From: Ehretia macrophylla
Taxonomy: Eukaryota > Streptophyta > Magnoliopsida > Boraginales > Ehretiaceae
Direction of reading: 5' to 3'
Assembly: GCA_037974665.1 (NCBI GenBank)
Contig: CM075765.1
Coordinates: 13,759,501 to 13,823,500 of the forward strand
DNA: 64,000 bases
A program made the translations under genes and the position numbers. Of the stretch, positions 1 to 10,469 are shown in pieces. Under the pieces are notes generated by a model, which saw nothing but the letters and a program-made list of their open reading frames with translations, was not told the DNA's origin and did no database searches. Numbering within the stretch: position 1 is the stretch's first letter; the number at the start of each line of letters is the position of its first letter.

Positions 1-2
1 CA

Positions 3-1283
3 ACTATCAGAGTAGTCTTGGCCATGTGTGCTGTGTTAGACTTACATCTAGAACAATTAGATGTAAAACTGGCTTTTCTTCATGGTGAGCTTGAAGAAGA
101 GATTTACATGCTTCAACCAGAAGGTTTTGTTGAGAAAAAAAAAGAAAACTTGGTTTGTAGGTTGACCAAATCTTTGTACGGTTTAAAGCAGGCGCCAAGG
201 TGTTGGTACAAGAGATTTGATTCCTTCGTGATTAGCCTTGGGTACAACAGACTCAATTCAGACCATTGTACGTACTACAAGAGGTTTGGCAATGATGATT
301 TTATCATTCTGCTATTGTACGTGGACGACATGCTGGTAGCAGGTCCCAGCAAAGATCGGGTCTAAGAACTGAAGGCACAGTTGGCTGGGGAGTTTGATAT
401 AAAGGATTTGGGACCAGCAAATAAGATTTTAGGGATGGAAATTCACCGAGACAGAAAAGGTAGGAAGGTATGGATTTCCCAGAAGAATTACTTGAAGAAA
501 ATCTTGCGGCGCTTCAATATGCAAGATTGTAAGGAAATCTCGACCCCGCTTCCTGTCAATTACAAATTATCCTCAAGTATGTGCCCTAGTACTGAAGCGG
601 AGAGGATAGAAATGTCTCGAGTACCGTATGCATCAGCAGTGGGAAGTCTCATGTTCGCTATGATATGTACGAGACCAGATATTGCTCAAGCAGTTGGTGC
701 GGTCAGTCGGTTCATGGCAAATCCTGGTAGAGAGCATTGGAATGCTGTTAAGAGGATCCTACGATACATCAAAGGGACCTCGGATGTTGCATTATGTTTT
801 GAAGGATCAGAATTTAGTGTCAAGGGTTTTGTTGATTCTGATTTTGCAGGTGATACCGATAAACGGAAGTCCACTACAGGCTATATGTTTACAGTTGCAG
901 GCGGCATGGTAAGTTGGATATCTAAATTACAGAATGTTGTGGCCCTATCTACAACAGAAGCTGAATACATGGCAGCTACACAAGTTTGTAAAGAAGCAAT
1001 CTGGATTAAAAAGTTAATAGAGGAGCTCGGGCACAAACAAGAGAAAATTCCTTTATTTTGTGATAGTCAGAGTGCCTTGCACATTGCAAGGAATCCAGCA
1101 TTTCATTCCAGGATGAAACACATAGGTGTTCAATATCACTTTGTTCGAGAAGTCGTGGAAGAAGGGAGTGTGGATATGCAGAAGATACACACCAACGAGA
1201 ACCTAGCAGATGTCATGACAAAGCCAATCAATGTTGACAAGTTTGTTTGGAGTAGATCCTCCTTTGGCCTAGCAAAGACGTAA
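3..1283 (+). pseudogene. copia pol remnant: RT C-terminus and RNase H, one stop codon
   Basis: This frame encodes the end of the copia reverse transcriptase, with the YVDDMLVAG catalytic block near 320, and then the RNase H domain, with DSDFAGD near 835 and the usual copia C-terminus LADVMTKP near 1205. A TAA at 363-365 interrupts the frame. The same codon is CAA in the intact copy at 62727-62729, so this is a single C-to-T change. The rest of the frame is open to the stop at 1281-1283. It belongs to the retrotransposon and is not a host gene. Confidence 0.9.
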
Positions 1284-1348
1284 GCAACGTGGAATTGGCA
1301 AGTATGGAGAGATTTGAAGATTTTCAAATATGACTTTAAGTGGGAGAA

Positions 1349-1897
1349 TGTGAGCTATCAAAGACTTTTAATGAGGTAAAGTCACATTTGGTAGCTTTAC
1401 ATTTTTGGTGAGTCAAAAGAAGACAAAAAGTAATGGAAAAAGGAAGATTTGTGCATCAAAGTTTGGTGTAAAATTAGGCACATGAAAATCCTTTTCACAC
1501 TACTATTTTGCTTTCATTTTGGGTATGGAATGAGCCTATAAATAGAGGCTCATTCCTTACCATTTTGCATCACCAAACATTCCAAGTTAGAGAGAAAACA
1601 TAAGCTTTCTCTTGAGTAGTTTTCTTCCTCTTTTGTTGTCCTATATTTGTGAGTGAGAGTTAGTTTCTCCTATTATTTGAGAGAGTGATATTGTTCTCTC
1701 CTTATATTAGAGAGAAGGTTATTGTAAAATACTCCACATCATAGTGAAATCCTCCATTATTTGCCCGTGGTTTTTCCCTCGATTTGTTTGAGGGTTTTCC
1801 ACGTAAATCTTGTGTCTCTACTTTCTCTGTTCTCATTCATATTTTAGCTGCGTGATACTGTTTGTCCCCGACCATTCTGCTGCGCCGATACCCAACA
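1349..1897 (+). repeat. 3' LTR of the Tnt1-like element
   Basis: 549 bp, starting TGTGAG and ending CCCAACA. It contains a CTATAAATAG TATA box near 1537. Homologous to 59012-59560 (also 549 bp) and to 63713-64000. Confidence 0.9.
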
Positions 1898-2643
1898 GTA
1901 GTCCCCACCCCTGCAATTCAAGCTCGCTTTGTCTCTACACCTGAAGAGTAAATCATTTGTGATTCATGTGTTGGAGAATATTGGGAGTCTACTTCTACCT
2001 TTTGCTCATACTGCAAATAACTCTCATAATATGCAAACATGGTATAAACTTGATAAAATGTTAGATGTAGTGTTGACAAATGAAGTAGATCTTCGACACT
2101 TATGAATTAAATGACCATTTCGTTACATGTGTGCATGTTTCGTGTTGTGGTATGGTTGGTGGTGGCATGCGAGTGGTGTGGTCACGAATGTGGTATGTGG
2201 TGTATGGTGTAGATAGGGAGATAGGTTACAGGTGTGGGGGTGGTGGTGATAGCCAGCAGTGGTGCTGGTGCAGATTGGGGTAGGGGTGGGGGTGGGGGTG
2301 GGGGTGGGGGTGGGGTAGGGGTAGAGGACTTGTGTCATGTTATTCGTTTTGTTTTTTATATCTAAAGGGTATATTTAAGTTTAAAATTATCATTATATCC
2401 TTTAAGGGTATTTTTGTCCATAAAATATTTTATTTTTAATAAAAAACAACATAAAAATTTGCAGCATCTCAAAATTAGCGTGTGCATTACACTTTCCGTT
2501 AAGTTTAACGATTTTTATGATAGAAGGGGATGTGTGCACACCTTTAAAAACCATAAAGAGGTTTTTTACATTTTAAAACATGCACATGAATAAAAACACA
2601 GGGAAGTTCTGTGCCATTTACCCAAAAGTAAATACAAAGAAAA
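1898..2643. other. intergenic, no gene seen
   Basis: No convincing coding region. It contains the G-run array at 2277-2323 and otherwise AT-rich sequence without recognisable family membership. Confidence 0.5.
2277..2323 (+). repeat. GGGGGT-type tandem repeat
   Basis: Runs of four to five G separated by single T or TA, repeated about eight times on the + strand. A simple repeat with G-quadruplex potential. The proline/threonine-rich frame on the opposite strand is only its translation. Confidence 0.85.
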
Positions 2644-3160
2644 GGGAAAATTTCACATTGAGCTCCTATTGTTTGCAAAGTATCTCAATTTAATCTCTAT
2701 TATTTAAAATGTCTCAATTTAGTTCCTATTGTTTCACCAAAAAATTTAATTTCATCTCTAATGTTTAATATGTCTCAATTTAGTCCCTATTATTTTTTAA
2801 AAAGTTTCAACTCCGTCCCAATTATTTTTAAAAAGTTTCAATTTCATCCCTACTATTTTCTTAAAGTTTCAAATTCGTCCCTATTATTTTCTTAAAGTTT
2901 CAAATTCGTCCCTATTATCCAAGAACTAAATTAATTTTTTTAAAAAAACAATAAGGATGAATTTAAAACTTTTTAAAAATAATAGAGATGAAATTAAAAT
3001 TTGTTGAAAAATAACAAAGACGAAATTGAGAACTTTAAATAATAAGAATGAAATTAAAACTTTTAAAGAAATAATAAAAAATAAATTAAAAAATTTTAAA
3101 CAATAAAAACTAAATTAAAATACTTTATAAATAATAAGAACTAAATGTAAAATTTTTCCC
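2644..3160. mobile_element. MITE-like element with 8-bp target duplication
   Basis: A 517-bp non-coding element. The left end GGGAAAATTTCACATT matches the reverse complement of the right end, GGGAAAAATTTTACATT. The whole element is a long imperfect hairpin: the left half is built of units like TCAATTTAGTCCCTATT and the right half of their complements. It is flanked by an 8-bp direct repeat AAAGAAAA (2636-2643 and 3161-3168). The 8-bp duplication fits a hAT-derived MITE, but the superfamily is an inference. Confidence 0.7.
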
Positions 3161-3313
3161 AAAGAAAATAACAACTTAGATTCTTCACACCTCTCATACT
3201 GTATATAACTAACGCTGCTTACTGATCACCTTGCCACGTAATCGGACAAATAGTGTGGGCTGGACTAAGGCCTACTGCTGCACCTAACCGTTGTATCAAT
3301 GTAGAGGTGTGGT

Positions 3314-4020
3314 ACATTTCCATATCTGAAATGACGGGTCATTCGACGTGATATGAATCACATCTTTCTTTTTCATGATGAGTTTATTCCAATTGGAACA
3401 TTTTATATAATTTAGAATACTTACTCTTGAATCATGTAAAATGTACCAATTAATTCAGAAGAATACTAACTACTATGATGAAAAAAAAAAAATGAATACT
3501 CGATTACTACTGTTTTTAGTTGATTTCTGAGGCTCTCGATTAGATCTCCTTTTAAAAGTAAAGAAAAAAAAAAACAATTGTACTAGATACGTAGAAAAAG
3601 AATATACTTATTTCTCATTAAATCTAGGCTCCTGATTATGATTATCAATTGGTACCTTTCCCATGCTCCGTCAGAAGATTCACTACCATCAATTGATTTG
3701 CAATGCACCTGATTAGGATAATTAGATTTGATCATAATAACCAAGAGATTATTGTGGAAAATCATGTTTATCAATGTATGATCCGAAATTTTATCTTGGT
3801 TTATTTCTGAAAATAAATTATGCGAATTATTAAGGAAGTCATTCATGAATACTAGATAGTCTTTATCATATAGGGTTTAGTAAGCTTAAGTGGTTTCCTC
3901 AAACAGACAACTCAGTTTTTTGTGTAAGAATATAACAATTTTTTGTATAAGAACAGTGAGAGTTTTTAAATTCACGCATGGATTTGTAGCCTTCATCTTT
4001 ATAAATATCTACGCAAAGTT
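3314..4020. repeat. RNase-downstream block, copy 1
   Basis: Non-coding DNA homologous to 15475-16188 and, in two pieces, to 43722-44723. The 43.7 kb copy lies straight after RNase R3 and the 15.5 kb copy lies after R1 beyond an inserted LTR element. Copy 1 therefore probably marks the 3' flank of another RNase copy whose coding part has been lost or lies left of the window. The shared start is ACATTTCCATATCTGAAATG. Confidence 0.65.
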
Positions 4021-4948
4021 AAATTCTAACGACTTTGCTGGCCTGATAAATGCTAAATTCTTACCGTTGTTGGACTAATTAATGCTATATACAATATGAT
4101 AATATCTTCAAGTCGAAATATCCACACTCGGTCCCTACAACTTAATTGACACTTAAGAGTTCGTCTCCTATACAGTTGATGCCACATCAGCATTTGACAC
4201 CCTTGATTCAATAGAAGTGGCATGGACTGTTGATTCAATAGCTTTCTTTTCAAAAAAAAAAATTGAATTAAAAATTGTTTTTATGAGATTTTGACAACAA
4301 TTTGATTTCTCTTATTATTAATTGTGAGTAAAATAATTTGCTTAGAAATTAATGGATGGCATGCAAATTTTTTTTTTTTTTTTGGTTATGTTGATTGTAG
4401 AAAAGGAAAAAACCCGTAATATCAAAGCGACGCATGCGAAGTTTGTTCTCCGTCACAACAAAAAGAAAAAATATATATAACAAATCATGTGGTCAAAGAT
4501 CTTACAAACTAATTTTGGCTACGTTGATTGCATGCATGGGTGTTAGATTATTACACGTTTTGAACCAAAAATAAAAATAAAAAAAGAGGCTAACACTAAA
4601 CTTGGGACCGAGTTTTGAAAATAAAAAATTAAATAAATAAATAAAACTACATGGGACTTAATTTTGTCATTTAGCAAAAAAAAAAAAATTTACTCTTATC
4701 CATTTCAGTCATTTTTACAAATTTATTATTTTTTAGTCATGTCCATTTCAGTCATTTTATAAATTTATTATTTTTTTGCCATGTCTATTTCAGTCATTTT
4801 ACACAATTAATTGATAAATTTGTCTGCATTTCCACTGCCACGTGTCAACAACTGCATCTTTCCTCATCTTTTCGGCTGCGGTTCGATTTTCGCAACCATA
4901 TAGTAGAAAAATCCGAAACTTAAATATGCATCCGAGGATGCTTCTGTC
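4021..4948. other. R1 upstream region
   Basis: AT-rich sequence with several poly-A/T runs and no supported gene. The last ~35 bases before the TATA box (from about 4916) resemble the same stretch upstream of R2, R3 and R4. Further upstream I see no similarity to the other RNase promoters. Confidence 0.5.
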
Positions 4949-4950
4949 CC

Positions 4951-4958
4951 TATAAAAG
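4951..4958 (+). promoter_or_regulatory. TATA box of RNase R1
   Basis: TATAAAAG, 40 bp before the ATG at 4991, in the context CTTCTGTCCC-TATAAAA-CCCAGCAC that is shared with R2 (28421) and R4 (58739). Confidence 0.65.
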
Positions 4959-4990
4959 CCCAGCACAAGTTGCAATATCTTCAAATCCAA

Positions 4991-6014
4991 ATGTCCACAA
5001 AAATGTCTCTAGCTATCTTTCTCATTTCTTTCTTCTTCTATTGTTGGTACAGACAGCCAACTCAGAAGCCAATATCTGGCTTTCGGCTAGCTCAACAATG
5101 GCCATCAGCATTTTGTAATTTAAACCCTGACAAGTGTAACAGGACTCGGGTACTTACCGTGATAAACTTCACCATCCATGGCCTGTGGCCATATGACTCC
5201 AAGGGTAGCTCGATTCATCCACCTTGCGGAGGGTCTAACTTCGATGGTTCGATGGTGAGTGATGTAGTTTAATATATTGCAATTTTTTTCCGCACTTCCG
5301 ATCGTCTTTGCATTTTACAGTACTCGGCCATGATGTTTAACTAATTATATAATATTGTTTGATCATCCATGTACAGGTTAAGAATATTACTAAAGAACTC
5401 GACAAGGCATGGCCTAACTTTGACATGAAGAAGAAAAATGTAGACTTTTGGCGTAAAGAATGGGAGAAACATGGCCGATGCTCTCAGAGTTTGCTCAATC
5501 AGACGAGTTACTTTGAGACTACCATTCACCTGAAGAACGAGTTTAATATTTTTAAGACGCTGGAAAACGCTGGTATGTATAGACGAATACTAGTTATTAA
5601 TTCGATTTGTCCTAATTCAGTGCTCGATCGAGCTAGCTAGCATTTGATATTGATAGAGTCAGTAGAATTTTAATTTGAGTGGTGCGTACAACATTTTTTG
5701 TATGCGGCGCGTATCCAAAAAATAAATATTACGTTTTGCAAAAGAAGATTATTCATGGCAATATATATGTAGGTATTTACCCAGATAATCGGAAGTATCC
5801 TGCACAGAATGTTTCCGATGCTATCAGCAAGAAGCTAACCTTGCCTGAGTTAAGGTGCGAAAAGAATGCTAATAACACGTTACTGTTATTGGAGGTTCGC
5901 TTGTGCGTTCGTCAAGATGGGAAACAATTCGTGAATTGCAGTTCCAAAGGCAAATCGTGCTTCCCTGATAAAGACTCTGATGATGTTGTCTTCATAGCAT
6001 TGGACTCGGCTTAG
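4991..6014 (+). CDS. T2 ribonuclease R1 (S-RNase/S-like type), three exons
   Basis: Predicted secreted RNase T2, which cleaves RNA through a 2',3'-cyclic phosphate. Exons 4991-5254, 5377-5572 and 5773-6014 have GT-AG introns of 122 and 200 bp (phases 0 and 1) and encode 233 residues. Residues 5-20 form a hydrophobic signal peptide. CAS I is FTIHGLWP (His63) and CAS II is EWEKHGRC (Glu116, Lys119, His120, Cys123), so the catalytic residues are present. Possible N-glycosylation sites include NRT, NFT, NIT and NQT. The mature part has about 31 Lys/Arg against 23 Asp/Glu, a basic protein as is usual for S-RNases. Intron 1 falls where S-RNases carry their hypervariable-region intron; intron 2 is additional. 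I chose this start because it aligns with the MST start of R3; an ATG seven codons upstream (4970) is possible. No F-box gene is visible upstream within the window. Confidence 0.88.
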
Positions 6015-6217
6015 TGTGTATATATACAGTATATATGCTAACTAAATAATTTAATCAGAGTACTATAGATGATAATAAGATTTTATCAGTTGGCAAATGG
6101 CAAATCTTATTAAACATTGAACGGGGTTGAAATTTAGTACGCTCATTATAATTGTAGTACACAACACAACTTCAGTGGGAAATATTCTAGTATGCGCTTA
6201 CTCTTGTTAAATACTCT

Positions 6218-6219
<2 letters not shown>

Positions 6220-6287
<68 letters not shown>

Positions 6288-6290
6288 ATT
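6220..6290. repeat. compound microsatellite (TC)n(TA)n(TG)n
   Basis: Uninterrupted TC, then TA, then TG dinucleotide runs about 200 bp after the R1 stop codon. Confidence 0.9.
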
Positions 6291-6325
6291 TATAATATAT
6301 GTGAAGGTAAGGACCAAGTAGTTAA

Positions 6326-7794
6326 TGTTGGATTGTATGTCCTAAATGTCAAATTTATGACATAATAATTATATTATTTATTGTGGGCACTTTATTTAAA
6401 TATAATTAATGTGATTAATTATTTAAATAAAAGTTCTTAAAATAATATTTATAAATTTTATCCTTAAGAGTAAGGATATAAGTGACATAATCTATATTTA
6501 TAAATATATTCTAAAATAGTCCTCGATCGTATGATAAATTAATTGGGCGTTAATTTATCCGGAAAGATCGGATTGCAGTCTACCATCAAGATATTATGGG
6601 ATATTGATTTGAGCGATTAGTCTCATATCGTGAGGGTAGATGCATAAGTGCTTGTTGAGAACAAGTGACTGGACATGACTGCTAGTACAACGAATTGTAT
6701 GGAATGGTCAATAATTTGTTGTACAATGTAATGGTGCAATTAGTTCTTAGACCTGAAACACCAAGGTTATCTTGTGTTGGAAATAACGTGATTTACTGGT
6801 GTAATAAAGGTAGTCATCATCAAAGATTGAATAATGTACTCAATGGTTACGATCTATTCTGGCATGGAGATAGGTGCATGTAGATATGGAATCTGTCAAT
6901 TAGAGATCCTATGCGATCTATTAATCGAGTAATTAAAAATCATTGGCCGAGGTAGAATAGTAGAAGTTGTTCCATGTATTATTCATAAGTTACTAATTAA
7001 ATAGATTTGGACATATGATTGAGTAATACAGTTTGACGACCCTATCCATGACTCTGGCTCAATCGGGATAATTCATACAGAAGAAATTAGTTGCATGATA
7101 ATTACTAAGGGTTCGTAGAATTTACACTTTATTATTAGTTGGTAGTCGTGATATACTACTAGGTATCACTCACGACTTGCGAGAAATAAATTAGAAGAGT
7201 TCTAATTAAATATTAATTTGATTAATATTATTTCGCTGTCAATTAATTATGAACCCGAGAGGTCACACATAAAAGAGATTCAGAATTAATCAACAAGAAA
7301 TATAAATTAAATATTAGAAGAGTCTAATATTTAATTGGACTTAAAACTGATTAGATTGTAATATTAGTTCAGTCATTTAATCAGTCTAAGTTCAGTAATT
7401 AGGACTGGCCCAAAAGCTAGTCATAATATGTCCAGGGTTTCCTATATATAGGAAACTATGACAAACAAAAAAACTAGCACAAATCCTATCTTTCATAGCA
7501 AGTATATTTTCTCTAAAACTCGTAGTGGAGGTTTTGCTGATTGATGACTCGGATCTCGTGTGGATACTTTCAGAGGTTTCATAGTTGGGGAGCTCTGGAT
7601 TTGATCAATATCTACAATAGATTCGTCAATATGGAAAAGTAATCCTGAAATCCTTTAATGCGTAATTAATGTCGATTATTTATGCAAATATGTAATCTAC
7701 GTAAATAGCCATGAATGTAATGCATGAGTATTTTAATTTCTGATGCATTTATTCTGATTATAAAATTTTAAAATACCATGTACGATTCCCAATA
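6326..7794 (+). repeat. 5' LTR of the old copia element
   Basis: Starts TGTTGG and ends CCCAATA; the matching 3' LTR ends CCCAACA, so the terminal CA has mutated here. Paired with 13471-14936. Confidence 0.9.
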
Positions 7795-7795
7795 G

Positions 7796-7808
7796 TGGTA
7801 TCAGAGCC
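7796..7808 (+). promoter_or_regulatory. primer binding site, initiator-Met tRNA type
   Basis: TGGTATCAGAGCC directly after the 5' LTR. It is complementary to the 3' end of plant initiator tRNA-Met, the usual primer of plant copia elements. Confidence 0.88.
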
Positions 7809-10469
7809 ATCGTTCATGCCATTTACGTGATTATTCGTTTATAGCGCATATCATAGCACAAATTAAACGTGTCAAATATAGTTTGTGAAACTATTTGTGA
7901 AATTAATAGTTTGTAAATCTATTAATTTTATACCCATGATTTAATTGGATTAAATATTGCCCTAAAGTTCTTCCCTCTATCAATTTCATAAAAGTAGTTT
8001 GTGAAATTATTTTTCAGTTTCATTAAAGGTTGTTTTTGAAATTGAAATTTCATTTTTATAAAATGGTTTTTGAATATGTTTCAAAATTATTGAATATCCA
8101 GATTTTGTAAAAGGTGTTTTGCAAAAGGGTTTTATTTCTGAAATTGTTCAGCAAAAAAAAAAAAAAAGGATTTTCTAAATTGCCCTTACACCATTGTTTT
8201 CCCCCATGGCTGCAACCCCTACCACCCACGGGGCAGCTGGGTTGCCCCACGGGTAATAGAAGGGAGGAGTAGCCATGGCTATTCCTCGTAACAACAGTCG
8301 AGGCAGTCATGGCTACTTCGTTGTAAGCAGCCATGGCTGCTCACGGTGCTGCAGCAGACGCGAGGTGGCGACCTTGAGCTGTTGCTGCTGCAGCGCGTCG
8401 CTGCCGCTGAAGCAGCAGCACTTCATTTCCATGATGGCAGCGACGGTAGTTGCTCAATCAGAAAGCGAAAATAAGGGTAGGGGCAGCGCTGGTGAGGAAA
8501 AAAGGAGAAAGAAAAAAAAATTCTGATTCGAGTAGGGTTTCAAACCTGACCCGAATCTGAAAGGATTCGTGTATGGATCTAGACCCGGATCTAAACCCAA
8601 GGTGTTGGGTGATGGATGGGTTATATTTTGTTTTTATTTTTCTTTTACTTAATCTTTTGGGCTGCTGGGCTCATAGTTTTGGGCTACTTTAAATCTGAAT
8701 TTGCATGAGATAAGTGGGACTTATTTATTGTTTGGGTTGGGTTGCAACTAAAAGATTGAGTTTTTGTTTATCCCTTGGGCTAATGGGCACATGTATTATA
8801 AATGGGCATATATCTAATTTGGGCTATATCTTCATTTGGACTTGGACTTAATAAAATAAGTTGGACATATTTTGTAAAGTCAAAGATGTTTAATAATTTT
8901 GTGTGACAAATTAATTAAACAAGCCCAAATACATTTTTGACACTTTATATTAATAAATAGTTTCTTAATTATTAAATATAATTTGATTATATTTATTTTT
9001 TGTAAATATGAGATATTTATGGAGTAAATTTAATAAAGAGTTTATAAATGGAATAAATTTAATAAAGAGTTTATTAAATTGGAAAACTCTATTGTAAAGA
9101 GTTTATATTAGAAAATTAATTGTGTTATGCTTGTAATTAATTAGTAAATTGTTTATTAATTAATTACTATAAATATAATGTGATTATATTTATTTAAATA
9201 TGAGATATTTAAGGATCCAAATTAATAAAGCTGTTTATTAATTGGATAAACCTAATATAATGATATTATATTAGGAAACTAATTGTGCTATATTCATGGA
9301 TTACTTTTCATTATTATTTGTTATGTTTGTGGGTGATTATGGACTAGTCTTGGATGTATGAATGGATGAAAGAATGAATAAATGGATGAATGTCATTATT
9401 TTAATTATTTACCCATTTTGGGTTTTATGTAATATTTTAAAATGGGGCTTGCATGCCTCTTATCCCCATTTTAAAGATATAAAACCCCTATTTCCATTTA
9501 TGTATCCCCACTAGATTAGGAATCTATGTAAATAAATGTAATGGAAGATCAAGATGAAGACATCAAGAGTTGGTAGGCCCAGTTTGCGAAAGGAGTTTTG
9601 TGAAGCCGATGAGCAGCAGCCCATGAATTTATCTTGTGGGCCCTTTATTTGATTTAGGTATTCAACCTAGTGGCTCTAGTTGATAAGTGCTCCTAGTCCA
9701 CGATCATCTCATTTTATTTTATGCATTTATTTATTTATGCGATAAATATGTGATGAATACATGTATGTTTCTATTTATTTATGCGATAAATTGAAATTAG
9801 AAGCATGTGAAAAGTGAGACCTAAACTAAAGACCAGAAAATCTTTTCAAATTAAATATTAAGTTAATAATGGTGTAGTCTTAAGAAGATTATATCATTGC
9901 CTTCTGTTATTGTAGATTAGTTTATGTGTTAGGCAAGTAAGTAGCTGGTTATAGACACATAGGGGTTATTTACTTGTATCAACATATGAACTAAGTATAT
10001 ATAAGCATGAGATGTGGAAATTTTGAATTCTTACTGACAACCAAAAATCTATTATGTGAGGTGTCGGTATTGCATTGATCCAAATTTCCAGGATAATGGG
10101 TTTAAGTTAAACAATCATTGGAGACCAAAAATCTATAATGTGAGGTCGAAATGATTGGAGGTAAGAACAATTGGAATTTGCATGAGATACATTGAATAAG
10201 AGGTTATTCACCTATTTGTTTTAATTTCACCAAAAATCTAAAATATGAGGTGGGTTAAAGTGAATGGGCCTCCAATTCCACTAAGGAAAACACCATATTG
10301 TTTTTCTGTTTTCCACTAGGGAAGTGTGGGATTCAAAAAATTTGGTGGGGGTTACTGTTTGATTTAAAGACCCAAATCAAATGGTTAATAATATATTTAT
10401 CTAACATCCTTAGAAATTACTGCCTATATATAATATCGAATGTGAACCTAACCTTCTATTGTGACTAGA

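Larger units (their letters stand above)
1..1897 (+). mobile_element. Tnt1/Tork-like Ty1-copia element, 3' part
   Basis: The window opens inside the reverse transcriptase of a copia retrotransposon. The coding region is followed by a purine-rich tract just before 1349 and a complete 3' LTR (1349-1897). Position 1 aligns with 62365 of the complete relative at 59012-64000, and the spacing to the LTR is identical in the two copies, so no indel separates them up to the LTR. The LTR ends in CCCAACA; the next five bases, GTAGT, would be the target-site duplication, but the 5' flank lies outside the window. Several percent divergence from the 59 kb element is visible in the LTR, so this copy is older. 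Confidence 0.93.

Noticed and set aside
3583..3846. minus-strand frame of 87 residues, also seen at 15747-16013
   Set aside because: Conserved only because the whole block is duplicated; it has no recognisable domain and is broken in the third copy near 44.3 kb.
8275..8526. 83-residue Ser/Cys-rich reading frame
   Set aside because: Lies in the untranslated interior of the old LTR element, is built of CAGC/GCTG-type low-complexity DNA and has no gag-like features.
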